Positions 17,302 through 25,380 of a stretch of DNA of 64,000 nt are shown one piece after another. Within the stretch, counting starts at the first letter, position 1. Each line of letters starts with the position of its first letter. Made by a program: the position numbers and the translations under genes. This DNA comes from Actinomycetes bacterium (GTDB taxonomy: Bacteria; Actinomycetota; Acidimicrobiia; Acidimicrobiales; RAAP-2): NCBI GenBank assembly GCA_021777285.1, contig JAJYDR010000001.1, positions 1-64,000 of the forward strand, read 5' to 3'. The notes below the pieces were generated by a model. It saw nothing but the letters and a program-made list of their open reading frames with translations. It was not told the origin of the DNA and searched no databases.

Positions 17302-17876
17302 CCGTTGAGCAACGACTGGAAGTCGGTCGCGGTGACGAGTTTGGCCATCTTGCCGTCAGGCAGCGGCAGCTTCTCGGGCGTTCCGTTCACCGTGATGCGG
17401 ATGCCGCGCACCGCCCCCACGCCGAAGGCGGTCAGGGTCAGTTGACCCACCGCGAGGATTAGCTGCTGGCGGGGGATGGACGAGAGCGAACGGGTCAGGT
17501 CGATGATCCCGACGCCCTTGACGATCGTTGCCTGGGTGACCACGAGGTTGTTCGGCAGGGCGCTCGTGTAGCCGGTGCCGACCTCGATGTCGGTCGGCCC
17601 GAGGATCAGTTCGCGCAACACCGACGACAGGGTCGGGGGCGAGGGGACGATCCGGCTCGAGGGGGCGAGGTGGCCCGTCGCGTCCACGATGTAGACGGGC
17701 TGGGTGATGAAGATCACGTGCCCGTTCGCGGTGCCGGGGATCGTCTTGCCGAGCAGGCCGAGGGGGACCGCGGCGGGGTTGATGCGCGACGGGGTCTTCG
17801 AGGTCGGCACGAGGGTGCACGAACTCAGCAGGACCGAGGCGACGATCAGTGCGGCGGCGACGCGCGCCCGGTTCAC
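17298..17876 (-). CDS. GerMN-domain lipoprotein (short LpqB-like)
   Basis: A 192-residue lipoprotein: signal peptide with lipobox LLSSC (acylated Cys at residue 20), then a GerMN domain, recognisable from LRELILGPT and the VVTQATIVKGVGIIDLTRSL region. It is the third gene of an mtrA-mtrB operon, where actinobacteria place lpqB. LpqB of mycobacteria is about three times longer with a beta-propeller; this protein has only the GerMN part. GTG 17876 overlaps the kinase stop in a GTGA. A role in modulating MtrB sensing is inferred from position. Confidence 0.82.
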   Translation of the reverse strand: MNRARVAAALIVASVLLSSCTLVPTSKTPSRINPAAVPLGLLGKTIPGTANGHVIFITQPVYIVDATGHLAPSSRIVPSPPTLSSVLRELILGPTDIEVGTGYTSALPNNLVVTQATIVKGVGIIDLTRSLSSIPRQQLILAVGQLTLTAFGVGAVRGIRITVNGTPEKLPLPDGKMAKLVTATDFQSLLNG

Positions 17877-19264
17877 TCGGCCACCCCCTCGGAGATCGGG
17901 AGGCGGATCTGGATCCGCGTGCCACCCTCGGGGCTCTCGAGCGCGCTGATCGATCCGCCGAAGGCCGAGACGTGGTCGCGCACGAGGGCGAGTCCGAGGC
18001 CGGTTCCGCGCACGACACCGCGGTCGTTGGCCGCGCGCCCGCGGAAGAAGCGGTCAAAAATCAGGTCGCGCTCGTTGGGCGCGACACCGGGACCGTCGTC
18101 GTCGACGTTGATGACGAGCCGATCGTCGGCCTCGTCGAGGCGGATCGCGATGACCCCGTGGGCGTAGCGCTCGGCGTTGGAGACGAGATTGGTCATGATG
18201 CGCTCGAACCGGCGACGGTCGACGTGGACGTAGGGGTTGTGCACCGTCGCGCCGACCTGGATGAGTGGCACGGGCAGGCCGTGGCGCTGGGCGGCGCTGC
18301 GAGCCGACTGGCGAACGAGTTCAATGGCGGGAACGTGCTCGATGACGTGGGGCGCGGCGCCCGCGTCGATGCGCGCGAGTTCGAGCAGGTCGTCGACGAG
18401 CGACTGGAAGATCGCGAGGTCGGCGATCAAGATGTCGAGGCTCTCGCGCCCGGCGATCGAGAGATCGCTGCGGTGCTGCTGGAGGACCGAGGCGGTCGTC
18501 GCGAGGGTCGTGAGCGGCGAGCGCAGCTCGTGGCTGACGTCGCTCGCGAAGCGCGCGTCGCGTTCGAGCCGGTCCACGAGACGACTCACCATCGTGTTGA
18601 ACGACTCGGTCAGCTGTTCGACCTCCTGGTCGGCCTGGGTGATCGAGAGCCGCGTCGCGAGATCCCCGTCGGCGATCGCCGCTGCGGCGGCCGAGACGCG
18701 CTCGAGCGGGCGCACGGCGCGCCGCGACACCCACAGGCCCCCGGCGAGCCCGATCAGCGAGGTGAGGATCGCGCCCAGGCCGAGGACGGTGACCAGCGTG
18801 CGCAGGGTGTTCTCCAGCCCGCCCAGTTTGAACACCTCGAAGACCTGGGTCTCGACCGCGGGGATCGGCACGCCGACGACGAAGATGAGGTGTCCCTGGA
18901 CGTCGAGGGTCTGCTGGACCACGTGGCCGCGGTCGACCATCGAAATGATGGTCTTGGTCACGTCGCCCAGGGCCGCCCCGTTGCTGCGCGAGAGCCACTG
19001 GTGGTGGGTGTGCACGAGGATGCTCGAGTCGGTCGCGCGCTCGATGGAGTTGAGCTGGTTGGCGAGGTCCGGCGGCGACGAGTACAGCGTCGAGCGGATG
19101 AGCGCCGCGTTCACGTAGCTCTGCTTCAGGTCGGTCTGCTGCTGGTTGTTGATCAGCACCCGCTGGACGCCGAGGAAGGTGACTGCGACGAAGACCGAGC
19201 TCAGCAGGAGCGCCCCCAGCCCGAAGGTGGCGAGCAGGCGCAGTCGCAGGCTCCGGCGCCGCAC
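17873..19264 (-). CDS. mtrB: Sensor histidine kinase, MtrB-like
   Basis: Membrane histidine kinase of 463 residues. Order: membrane segment ~8-32, extracytoplasmic sensor of about 130 residues, second membrane segment ~165-190, HAMP, HisKA with phospho-acceptor His245 in FASDVSHELRSPLTTL, and HATPase with the N box NLVSNAERYAHG, DDDGPGV and GTGLGLALV. GTG 19264 shares one base with the stop of the response regulator gene, giving a much better start than the upstream in-frame codon at 19402. The gene set mtrA-mtrB-lipoprotein matches the actinobacterial MtrAB-LpqB system that couples cell-wall state to division and osmotic response. The MtrB name is by context and similarity. Confidence 0.88.
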   Translation of the reverse strand: MRRRSLRLRLLATFGLGALLLSSVFVAVTFLGVQRVLINNQQQTDLKQSYVNAALIRSTLYSSPPDLANQLNSIERATDSSILVHTHHQWLSRSNGAALGDVTKTIISMVDRGHVVQQTLDVQGHLIFVVGVPIPAVETQVFEVFKLGGLENTLRTLVTVLGLGAILTSLIGLAGGLWVSRRAVRPLERVSAAAAAIADGDLATRLSITQADQEVEQLTESFNTMVSRLVDRLERDARFASDVSHELRSPLTTLATTASVLQQHRSDLSIAGRESLDILIADLAIFQSLVDDLLELARIDAGAAPHVIEHVPAIELVRQSARSAAQRHGLPVPLIQVGATVHNPYVHVDRRRFERIMTNLVSNAERYAHGVIAIRLDEADDRLVINVDDDGPGVAPNERDLIFDRFFRGRAANDRGVVRGTGLGLALVRDHVSAFGGSISALESPEGGTRIQIRLPISEGVAE

Positions 19265-19938
19265 TAGAGCACCAGCTTGTACCCCGCCCCGCGCACGGTC
19301 ACCAAGAAGTTTGGGTTGCTCGGGTCGGGTTCGATCTTCGTGCGAAGTCGACGAATGTGCACGTCGACGAGTCGGCTGTCGCCGAAGTAGTCGTAGCCCC
19401 AAACCCGCTCGAGCAAGTCCTCGCGCGACAGCACCCGCCCGTCGGCCGACGCCAGGTCGATCAGCAGGCGGAACTCGGTCGAGGTGAGGTGCAGCTCGGT
19501 CCCGTCGTCGTGGCGCACGACGCCCTCGTCGGGCACGACGTGGAGGTTGCCCAGTTTGAAGGCGCGCGTTGTCTTGTCGGGTCGGCGCCGCAGGTGGGCG
19601 CGGACCCTCGCGAGCAGCTCTTCGGGAATGAAGGGCTTGGTCACGTAGTCGTCAGCGCCCGATTCGAGCCCGAGCACCACGTCGGCGGTCTCGTCGCGCG
19701 CCGACACGATGACGATCGGCAGGTCGCTCGACTGGCGCAGGGTCTGGCAGGTCTCGAAGCCGGTCATGCCGGGCAGCATGACGTCGATGATCGCGATGTC
19801 GGGGGTCATGCGCTGGAAGAGCGAGACGCCGACCTCGCCGGTGGAGGCGTCGTCGACGGTGAAGTCTTTGCCCTCGAACATCAGGCGAAGGGCCGTGCGG
19901 ATGTGGTCGTCGTCCTCGATGATCAGGATTCGCGGCAC
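19264..19938 (-). CDS. mtrA: OmpR-family response regulator, MtrA-like
   Basis: Transcription regulator of 224 residues: receiver domain with acidic pocket IIEDDD, phospho-acceptor Asp52 in AIIDVMLPG and conserved Lys101 in DDYVTKPF, then a winged-helix DNA-binding domain (LTSTEFRLLIDLAS, LVDVHIRRLRTKIE, VRGAGYKL). GTG 19938 is chosen because AAAGGAG (complement of 19944-19950) lies five bases upstream; an ATG at 19956 is in frame but is too close to the predicted transcript start. Target genes cannot be read here. Confidence 0.9.
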   Translation of the reverse strand: MPRILIIEDDDHIRTALRLMFEGKDFTVDDASTGEVGVSLFQRMTPDIAIIDVMLPGMTGFETCQTLRQSSDLPIVIVSARDETADVVLGLESGADDYVTKPFIPEELLARVRAHLRRRPDKTTRAFKLGNLHVVPDEGVVRHDDGTELHLTSTEFRLLIDLASADGRVLSREDLLERVWGYDYFGDSRLVDVHIRRLRTKIEPDPSNPNFLVTVRGAGYKLVL

Positions 19939-19960
19939 CAACACTCCTTTAGTCATGGCA

Positions 19961-19966
19961 AGACTA
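19961..19966 (-). promoter_or_regulatory. -10 element for the mtrA-mtrB-lipoprotein operon
   Basis: Minus-strand TAGTCT; initiation about seven bases on gives a 15-17 base leader holding the Shine-Dalgarno for GTG 19938. It is divergent to the xerC/D promoter 32 bases away. Confidence 0.5.
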
Positions 19967-19998
19967 CCTAGGTCGTGGGTCCGCGCCGAGGCTGTCGG

Positions 19999-20004
19999 TA
20001 GCCT
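19999..20004 (+). promoter_or_regulatory. Leaderless -10 element for the xerC/D gene
   Basis: TAGCCT, six bases, then the GTG at 20011. No ribosome binding site precedes the GTG. Confidence 0.65.
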
Positions 20005-20010
20005 GGGGAC

Positions 20011-20919
20011 GTGTCGGAGTCGCTGCCTGGCGGGCCACCAGTCGCGAACTGGGGGATTGAGGGATTCGTCGCGATGCTGCGCGCCGCGGACCGCTCGCCG
20101 GCGACCGTTCGCGCCTACGGCGGGGACGTATCGCGATTCGTCGACTGGGCGAACGAGAAGGGTCTGCGCACCCCGGAGGCCGTGGGCGCCCGCGATCTGC
20201 GCGCCTACCTCGTGTGGCTGTCCGAGCGCGGCGATGCGCGGACCTCGATCGGACGTCGGCGCGCGTCGCTGCGCACCTATTTCGCCTGGTTGGTCTCGCG
20301 CGGGGTGATCGACGCCGATCCGTCGTCGCGACTGCTCGCGCCCCGGCCCACCTCGAGCCTGCCCACCATCGTGGTGCGCGAGCAGCTCGAGTCACTGCTC
20401 GACGAGGAGTGGGGGGACGACCCGTGGGCCCTCCTCGACCGAGCGGTGTGCGAAGTCCTCTACGGGGCGGGCGTGCGCGTCTCGGAGCTCTGCGGACTCG
20501 ACACCGGCAGCGTCGACTGGACCCGGCGGCTGCTGCGGGTGCTCGGCAAGGGGCGAAAGGAGCGGCTCGTGCCTCTGCACGATCGCGGGTTCGACGCGCT
20601 GCGGCTGTGGCTGGAAGACGGCCGCGACGAGGTCGCCACCACGGACTCGCCCGGCGACGCGCTCTTCTTGAATCGTCGGGGTCACCGCCTGGGCCCCCGC
20701 GACGTGCGCCGGCTACTGGACCGGCGGGTGGCGAGGGGCCACGTCTATCCCCACGCGCTGCGCCACACCTACGCGACGCACCTGCTCGAGGGGGGCGCCG
20801 ATCTGCGCGTCGTCCAGGAACTGCTCGGTCACGAGAGCCTCACGACGACCCAGCTCTACACCCACGTTTCCAAGTCCCGACTGCAGAACGTGCACCGTCA
20901 GACTCATCCCCGAGGCTGA
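20011..20919 (+). CDS. Tyrosine recombinase XerC/XerD
   Basis: Site-specific recombinase that resolves chromosome dimers at dif. The 302-residue product has a SAM-like core-binding domain (about 10-95) and a catalytic domain with Arg156 (GAGVRVSEL), the HxxR box His248/Arg251 in HALRHTYATHLLEGG, and nucleophile Tyr283 in TTTQLYTHVS. Length and motifs are those of chromosomal Xer proteins, not phage integrases. Position upstream of rpsB matches the xerC location in many actinobacteria, but XerC and XerD cannot be separated here with certainty. Confidence 0.92.
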   Translation: MSESLPGGPPVANWGIEGFVAMLRAADRSPATVRAYGGDVSRFVDWANEKGLRTPEAVGARDLRAYLVWLSERGDARTSIGRRRASLRTYFAWLVSRGVIDADPSSRLLAPRPTSSLPTIVVREQLESLLDEEWGDDPWALLDRAVCEVLYGAGVRVSELCGLDTGSVDWTRRLLRVLGKGRKERLVPLHDRGFDALRLWLEDGRDEVATTDSPGDALFLNRRGHRLGPRDVRRLLDRRVARGHVYPHALRHTYATHLLEGGADLRVVQELLGHESLTTTQLYTHVSKSRLQNVHRQTHPRG

Positions 20920-20925
20920 ATCGAC

Positions 20926-21042
20926 TAGCATGGCTGGAGCCTTCCCACAGTGGGTGGGCGTTTAATTGGGCCTTGGGGTTTCGTGCGGTCACCGTTCGTG
21001 GTGCTCCCCAGGGCGTCAGTAACCGAACGGAAGGATACGAAC
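20926..21042 (+). promoter_or_regulatory. Promoter and structured leader of rpsB-tsf
   Basis: TAGCAT at 20926-20931 could be the -10, giving a leader of about 105 bases. The leader can form a hairpin from 20971-20978 paired with 21006-21013 (8 bp, one G-U), and a smaller CCCA/TGGG hairpin nearer the 5' end. A Shine-Dalgarno GGAAGGA stands at 21029-21035. Autoregulation of rpsB by S2 through its leader is known in other bacteria; here it is only suggested. Confidence 0.45.
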
Positions 21043-21981
21043 GTGGCGTTGGTCACACTGCAAGAACTGTTGGACTCGGGCGTGCACTTTGGGCACCAGA
21101 CCCGTCGTTGGAACCCCAAAATGCGCCGGTTCATCCTCGGCGAGCGCAACGGGATCTACCTGATCGACCTGCGCAAGACCCTCGCCGGCATCGAGTCGAG
21201 CTACGGCTACGTGCGCGAACTCGTCGCCAACGGCGGCACGATCCTCTTCGTGGGCACCAAGAAGCAGACCCAGGGGCCGGTCGCCGACTACGCCCAGGCC
21301 TGCGGAATGCCCTTCGTCAACCAGCGGTGGCTGGGTGGGATGCTCACCAACTTCACGACGGTCGCTGGTCGCGTGAAGCGCATGAGCGAACTGCGCTCGA
21401 TGCAGCGCGCCGGTGACTTCGAGAACATGCCCAAGCGCGAGGCGCTTCGTCACTCGCGCGAACTCGAGAAGCTCGACCGGAACCTGAGCGGTATCGCCAA
21501 CCTCGAGCGGGTTCCCGACGCCATCTTCGTCATCGACACGAAGAAGGAGCACATCGCCGTCACCGAAGCGCGCAAGCTCGGCCTGCCGGTGGTTGCGGTC
21601 GTGGACACCAACTGCGACCCCGACATCATCGACTACGTCATCCCCGGCAACGACGACGCGATTCGCGCCGGCGCCCTGCTGTGCCGCTTGATCGCCGACG
21701 CGGTGACCGAGGGACGCTTCATCCGCCAGAACCGCGGCGCGGCCATGAAGGCCGCCGCCGCCGCTGCGGCGACGGCCCAAGCGACACCCGCGCCGGCTGC
21801 CGAGGCGCCCGCTGCTGCAACGACGGTTACCGAGACGGCCGCCGTCGAGACGCCTGCTACTGAGACGCCCGCTGCCGAGGCGCCGGTTGTTGAGGCGCCG
21901 GTTGTTGAGGCCGAGGCACCGGTGAGCGACGAGTCCGCGGCGACTGACGCCACGACTGACGAGACGACGGCCACGGCCTAA
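21043..21981 (+). CDS. rpsB: 30S ribosomal protein S2 with long acidic tail
   Basis: Small-subunit protein. The first ~235 residues are a normal S2: [49 protein letters not shown], and [20 protein letters not shown]. The remaining ~75 residues are an Ala/Pro/Thr/Glu low-complexity tail with imperfect repeats (ETPA, APVVEA). The total of 312 residues is longer than usual. GTG 21043 has GGAAGGA seven bases upstream; the open frame further upstream is not supported. tsf follows after 33 bases. Confidence 0.96.
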   Translation: MALVTLQELLDSGVHFGHQTRRWNPKMRRFILGERNGIYLIDLRKTLAGIESSYGYVRELVANGGTILFVGTKKQTQGPVADYAQACGMPFVNQRWLGGMLTNFTTVAGRVKRMSELRSMQRAGDFENMPKREALRHSRELEKLDRNLSGIANLERVPDAIFVIDTKKEHIAVTEARKLGLPVVAVVDTNCDPDIIDYVIPGNDDAIRAGALLCRLIADAVTEGRFIRQNRGAAMKAAAAAAATAQATPAPAAEAPAAATTVTETAAVETPATETPAAEAPVVEAPVVEAEAPVSDESAATDATTDETTATA

Positions 21982-22014
21982 GCCGACCGACGAGAACAAC
22001 GGAGGAGAATCAAG

Positions 22015-22806
22015 GTGGCAATCACCGCAAAGGATGTCCAGACACTGCGCCAATCGACTGGCGTCGGCATGATGGACGCGAAGAAGGCGCTCGAAGCGAA
22101 CAACGGTGACATGGAGGCGGCCACCCAGTGGCTGCGCGTCCAGGGATTGGCCTCGGCCGCGAAACGGTCCGACCGCGTCGCGGGTGAAGGCGCCGTCGCG
22201 GTCGTGCGCGATGGCAACGCCGCGGGCATCGTCGAACTGCGCTGTGAGACTGACTTCGTGGCTAAGTCCGAGGAGTTCGTCGGCTTGGCGGACGAGATCG
22301 CCGCGCGCGTCGCCGCCGAGGGCGAGGACGCGATCGCGGCCTTCCAGGAGCGTCTCGAAACACTCCTGACCACGTTGAAGGAGAACATCTCGGTGGGCCG
22401 AGTCCGTCGCGTCGTGGCGGGCGAGGGCGAGGTCGTCGAGACCTACATCCACCAGCAGTCCGGTCGCGGCGTCAACGCCGTCGCCATCGTCGTGCGCGGC
22501 GCCGATCAAGAGGTCGCCCACGAGATCGCGGTGCACATCGCCTTCGCCAAGCCGCTGTACCTCTCGCGCGAGGACGTGCCCGCCGCTGAGGTCGAAGCCG
22601 AGCGTGCCACCGTCGAGGAGATCTCGCGCAACGAGGGCAAGCCCGAGGCCGCCCTGCCCAAGATCATCGAAGGTCGCCTCAATGGCTGGTTCAAGGAGCG
22701 CGTGCTGCTAGAACAGGCGTACGTGAAGGATGAGAAGCAGACCATCGAGCAGTATCTGCACGGCGCTACCATCTCGGCGTTCGCGCAGGTGGTCGTCGGA
22801 GGCTAA
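22015..22806 (+). CDS. tsf: Elongation factor Ts
   Basis: Guanine nucleotide exchange factor for EF-Tu. The 263-residue product has the N-terminal UBA-like helix domain (LRQSTGVGMMDAKKAL), the TDFVAKSEEFVGL signature of the core, and the C-terminal dimerisation region. The GTG start is preceded by a strong GGAGGAGA. rpsB-tsf-pyrH-frr is the canonical order. Confidence 0.97.
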   Translation: MAITAKDVQTLRQSTGVGMMDAKKALEANNGDMEAATQWLRVQGLASAAKRSDRVAGEGAVAVVRDGNAAGIVELRCETDFVAKSEEFVGLADEIAARVAAEGEDAIAAFQERLETLLTTLKENISVGRVRRVVAGEGEVVETYIHQQSGRGVNAVAIVVRGADQEVAHEIAVHIAFAKPLYLSREDVPAAEVEAERATVEEISRNEGKPEAALPKIIEGRLNGWFKERVLLEQAYVKDEKQTIEQYLHGATISAFAQVVVGG

Positions 22807-22808
22807 GG

Positions 22809-23519
22809 GTGCGACGAGTCGTCTTGAAGCTGTCGGGAGAGGCGCTCGCCTCGGCCGCCAGCGACGAGACGATCGATGCGTCCACCGTCGACTTCCTGGC
22901 CACTGAACTCGCGGCGGCGATGGACCGCGGCGGGCTCGAGTTGGCGGTGGTCGTGGGTGGCGGCAACATCTGGCGCGGCGCCACGGGCGCCATGGCGGGC
23001 ATGAATCGGGCCAACTCGGACCTGATGGGGATGCTCGGCACGGTGATAAACGCCCTGGCCCTGCAGGACGCGATCGAGAGCCACGGGCGCGCGACGCGCG
23101 TGATGTCGGCGATCGGCATGGACCAGGTGGCCGAGCCCTACATCCGCCGTCGGGCCGTGCGGCACCTCGAGAAGGGTCGCGTCGTCATCTTCGCCGCCGG
23201 TATGGGCAACCCGTACTTCACTACCGATACGCCCGCCGCCCAGCGCGCCGCGGAGATCGAGGCCGAGGTCGTGCTTAAGGGCACCCACGGCGGTGTCGAC
23301 GGCGTCTATAGCGAGGACCCGCGCGACAATCCCGAGGCCGTGCGCTTTGACGAGATCTCCTTTAGCGACGTGATCGCCAAGGACCTGCGCGTCATGGACA
23401 TGACCGCGATCACCTTCTGCAAGGACAATAACCTGCCGATTCGGGTTTTCGACCTGATGGCGCCGGGAAATCTAGGTCGCGCCCTCGATGGGTTCGCCGT
23501 CGGTACGCTGGTGAGGTAA
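22809..23519 (+). CDS. pyrH: UMP kinase
   Basis: Bacterial hexameric UMP kinase of the amino-acid kinase fold. The 236-residue product shows VVLKLSGEALA, VVVGGGNIWRG, the ELANSDLMGML-like segment as NRANSDLMGMLGTVINALAL, and the nucleotide-binding FCKDNNLPIRVFDL region. GGAGG near 22797 precedes the GTG two bases after the tsf stop. The final A of its TAA is the A of the frr ATG. Confidence 0.97.
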   Translation: MRRVVLKLSGEALASAASDETIDASTVDFLATELAAAMDRGGLELAVVVGGGNIWRGATGAMAGMNRANSDLMGMLGTVINALALQDAIESHGRATRVMSAIGMDQVAEPYIRRRAVRHLEKGRVVIFAAGMGNPYFTTDTPAAQRAAEIEAEVVLKGTHGGVDGVYSEDPRDNPEAVRFDEISFSDVIAKDLRVMDMTAITFCKDNNLPIRVFDLMAPGNLGRALDGFAVGTLVR

Positions 23520-24088
23520 TGGAGAACGAACTCGTTGACCTGGTAATGGAGGACACGCGCGAGAAGATGGCGCGGGCTCTGGAGCACGTGAAGGCCGAGT
23601 TCGCCTCGGTGCGTACGGGACGCGCCTCGTCGGCGCTGATCGAGAACCTGCTCGTCGACTACTACGGCACTGAGACGCCGCTCAAGCAGTTGGCGAACTT
23701 CTCAGTGCCCGAGCCGCGCCTGCTGGTGGTCTCGCCGTTCGACAAGGGTGCGATGGCCGCCATCGAGAAGGCGATTGGTGCTGCCGACCTCGGGCTCAAC
23801 CCCTCCAATGACGGGCACGTCATTCGACTCACGTTCCCTACGCTCACCGAGGAGCGCCGCAAGTCCTTCGTCAAGATCGTGCGCACCAAGGCCGAGGAGG
23901 GCAAGGTAGCCATCCGCGGCATACGACGCCACGCGCGTCAGGAGTTGGAGAACCTCGAGAAGGGCGAGGGCCTGCCCAAGGATGAGATCGAGCGGCTCGA
24001 GAAGGTCCTCGACAAGATGACCCAGGACGACGTCGCCAAGGTGGACGAATTATTGGCCCACAAGGAGCAGGAACTTCTTGAAGTCTGA
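23519..24088 (+). CDS. frr: Ribosome recycling factor
   Basis: With EF-G, splits post-termination ribosomes. The 189-residue product is full length: N-terminal helix with VRTGRASSALIENLLVDYYG, hinge PFDKGAMAAIEKAI, and the helical bundle with RRHARQELENLEKGE near the C-terminus. It starts on the last base of the pyrH stop and overlaps the cdsA start by eleven bases. Confidence 0.97.
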   Translation: MENELVDLVMEDTREKMARALEHVKAEFASVRTGRASSALIENLLVDYYGTETPLKQLANFSVPEPRLLVVSPFDKGAMAAIEKAIGAADLGLNPSNDGHVIRLTFPTLTEERRKSFVKIVRTKAEEGKVAIRGIRRHARQELENLEKGEGLPKDEIERLEKVLDKMTQDDVAKVDELLAHKEQELLEV

Positions 24089-25376
24089 CGACGGTTCCTT
24101 CTTCGAAGAGCCGACGGGCGAGACGCCATCGGTGAGTTCGACCGACCCCCGGGTCACGTTCACGGGCGTCGAGCGCGCCGCGGACGCGGCGGACGAGGAG
24201 TTCGAGGTCGAGCCGTCACTGCTGCCACACTGGACCGAGGCGCCGACGGGTCAGGTCCCGATCGTGGTCGCGCGCGACGCCGCCAATCTGGACGACCCGT
24301 GGTCGGCCATTCCTGCGCCCGCCTGGCGCGAGGGGGAGGCTGACTGGGTCGCCCACGAGGACCAGTTCGATGCGTCGTTCCTCGCGGGCGACGTTCGTGA
24401 GGACGACACCCGGCCCTGGGAGTTCGCCGTCGCCCCCGAGCCCGAGGTCGAAGAGCTCGAGCCCGAAGAGGCGCGCCGTCCCGAGCCCGCGCACCGGTTG
24501 CGCACCCGTCGGCCGGCGACCCATCACCCACTCGCCGGACGGGCCGTGCGCCAGAGCTCGTCGCGCAGCGTGTCTCTCGCCACACTGACCGGGGTGCTGT
24601 TGGCGCTCGTCGTGTTCTCGATTTTCATCGCCGGGGCGATTCCGGTCGCGGTACTCGTGCTGCTCGCGCTCGGTCTGGCGAGCGCGGAGGCCTACGCCGG
24701 GTTCCGGCGCGCGGGCGCGCACCCGGCGTCGGTGCTGGGCATCGTGGCGGTGCTGACGCTCGGAATCGCGGCCTACAACAAGGGGCTGCCGGCGATCGGC
24801 GCGATCACCGTCCTGCTCATCGTCTTTGGCTTCGTGTGGTATCTCAGCGCGAAGCAGTCCATCGACACGCTCGACGGACTCGGCGCGACCGTGTTCGTCT
24901 ACGCCTGGATTGGCGTGCTGGGCTCGTTCGCCCTGATGCTGATCGCCCCGATGTACTCGACGGACAAGCACGGCCTCGCGTATCTGTTCGGAGCTGTGGC
25001 CCTCACGGTCGCCAACGATTCGGGCGCGCTCTTCGTCGGACGCTGGCTGGGACACCGACCGCTCAACCAGGCCCTCTCGCCCAACAAGACCGTCGAGGGG
25101 TTCATCGGGGGCACCGTGATCACCCTGGTGGTCGCCGTCGTGCTGCTCCCCCAGATCAGCCCCTGGACGACGATGGCGGCACTCGAAACGGCGGTGGCGC
25201 TGTCGGTGGTCGTGCCCCTCGGCGACCTCTTCGAGTCAATGGTGAAGCGCACCCTGGGGGTGAAGGACCTGGGTCGACTGCTGCCGGGACACGGCGGCAT
25301 GCTGGACCGGATCGACGGGCTGCTCTTCGCCCTGCCGACCGTCTTCTACCTCGTACACATCCTCAAGTTGGGCTAG
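24078..25376 (+). CDS. cdsA: Phosphatidate cytidylyltransferase with acidic N-terminal extension
   Basis: Makes CDP-diacylglycerol from phosphatidate and CTP in the membrane. The 432-residue product has two parts. Residues 1 to about 165 are hydrophilic, acidic and apparently disordered, with no match I know. After that come about eight membrane segments and the CdsA motifs NDSGALFVGRWLGHRP, SPNKTVEGFIGG and the C-terminal signature VKDLGRLLPGHGGMLDRIDG. The TTG start at 24078 lies in the end of frr behind an AAGGAG. A later start (GTG 24132) would shorten but not remove the extension. Confidence 0.93.
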   Translation: MKSDDGSFFEEPTGETPSVSSTDPRVTFTGVERAADAADEEFEVEPSLLPHWTEAPTGQVPIVVARDAANLDDPWSAIPAPAWREGEADWVAHEDQFDASFLAGDVREDDTRPWEFAVAPEPEVEELEPEEARRPEPAHRLRTRRPATHHPLAGRAVRQSSSRSVSLATLTGVLLALVVFSIFIAGAIPVAVLVLLALGLASAEAYAGFRRAGAHPASVLGIVAVLTLGIAAYNKGLPAIGAITVLLIVFGFVWYLSAKQSIDTLDGLGATVFVYAWIGVLGSFALMLIAPMYSTDKHGLAYLFGAVALTVANDSGALFVGRWLGHRPLNQALSPNKTVEGFIGGTVITLVVAVVLLPQISPWTTMAALETAVALSVVVPLGDLFESMVKRTLGVKDLGRLLPGHGGMLDRIDGLLFALPTVFYLVHILKLG

Positions 25377-25380
25377 GACG

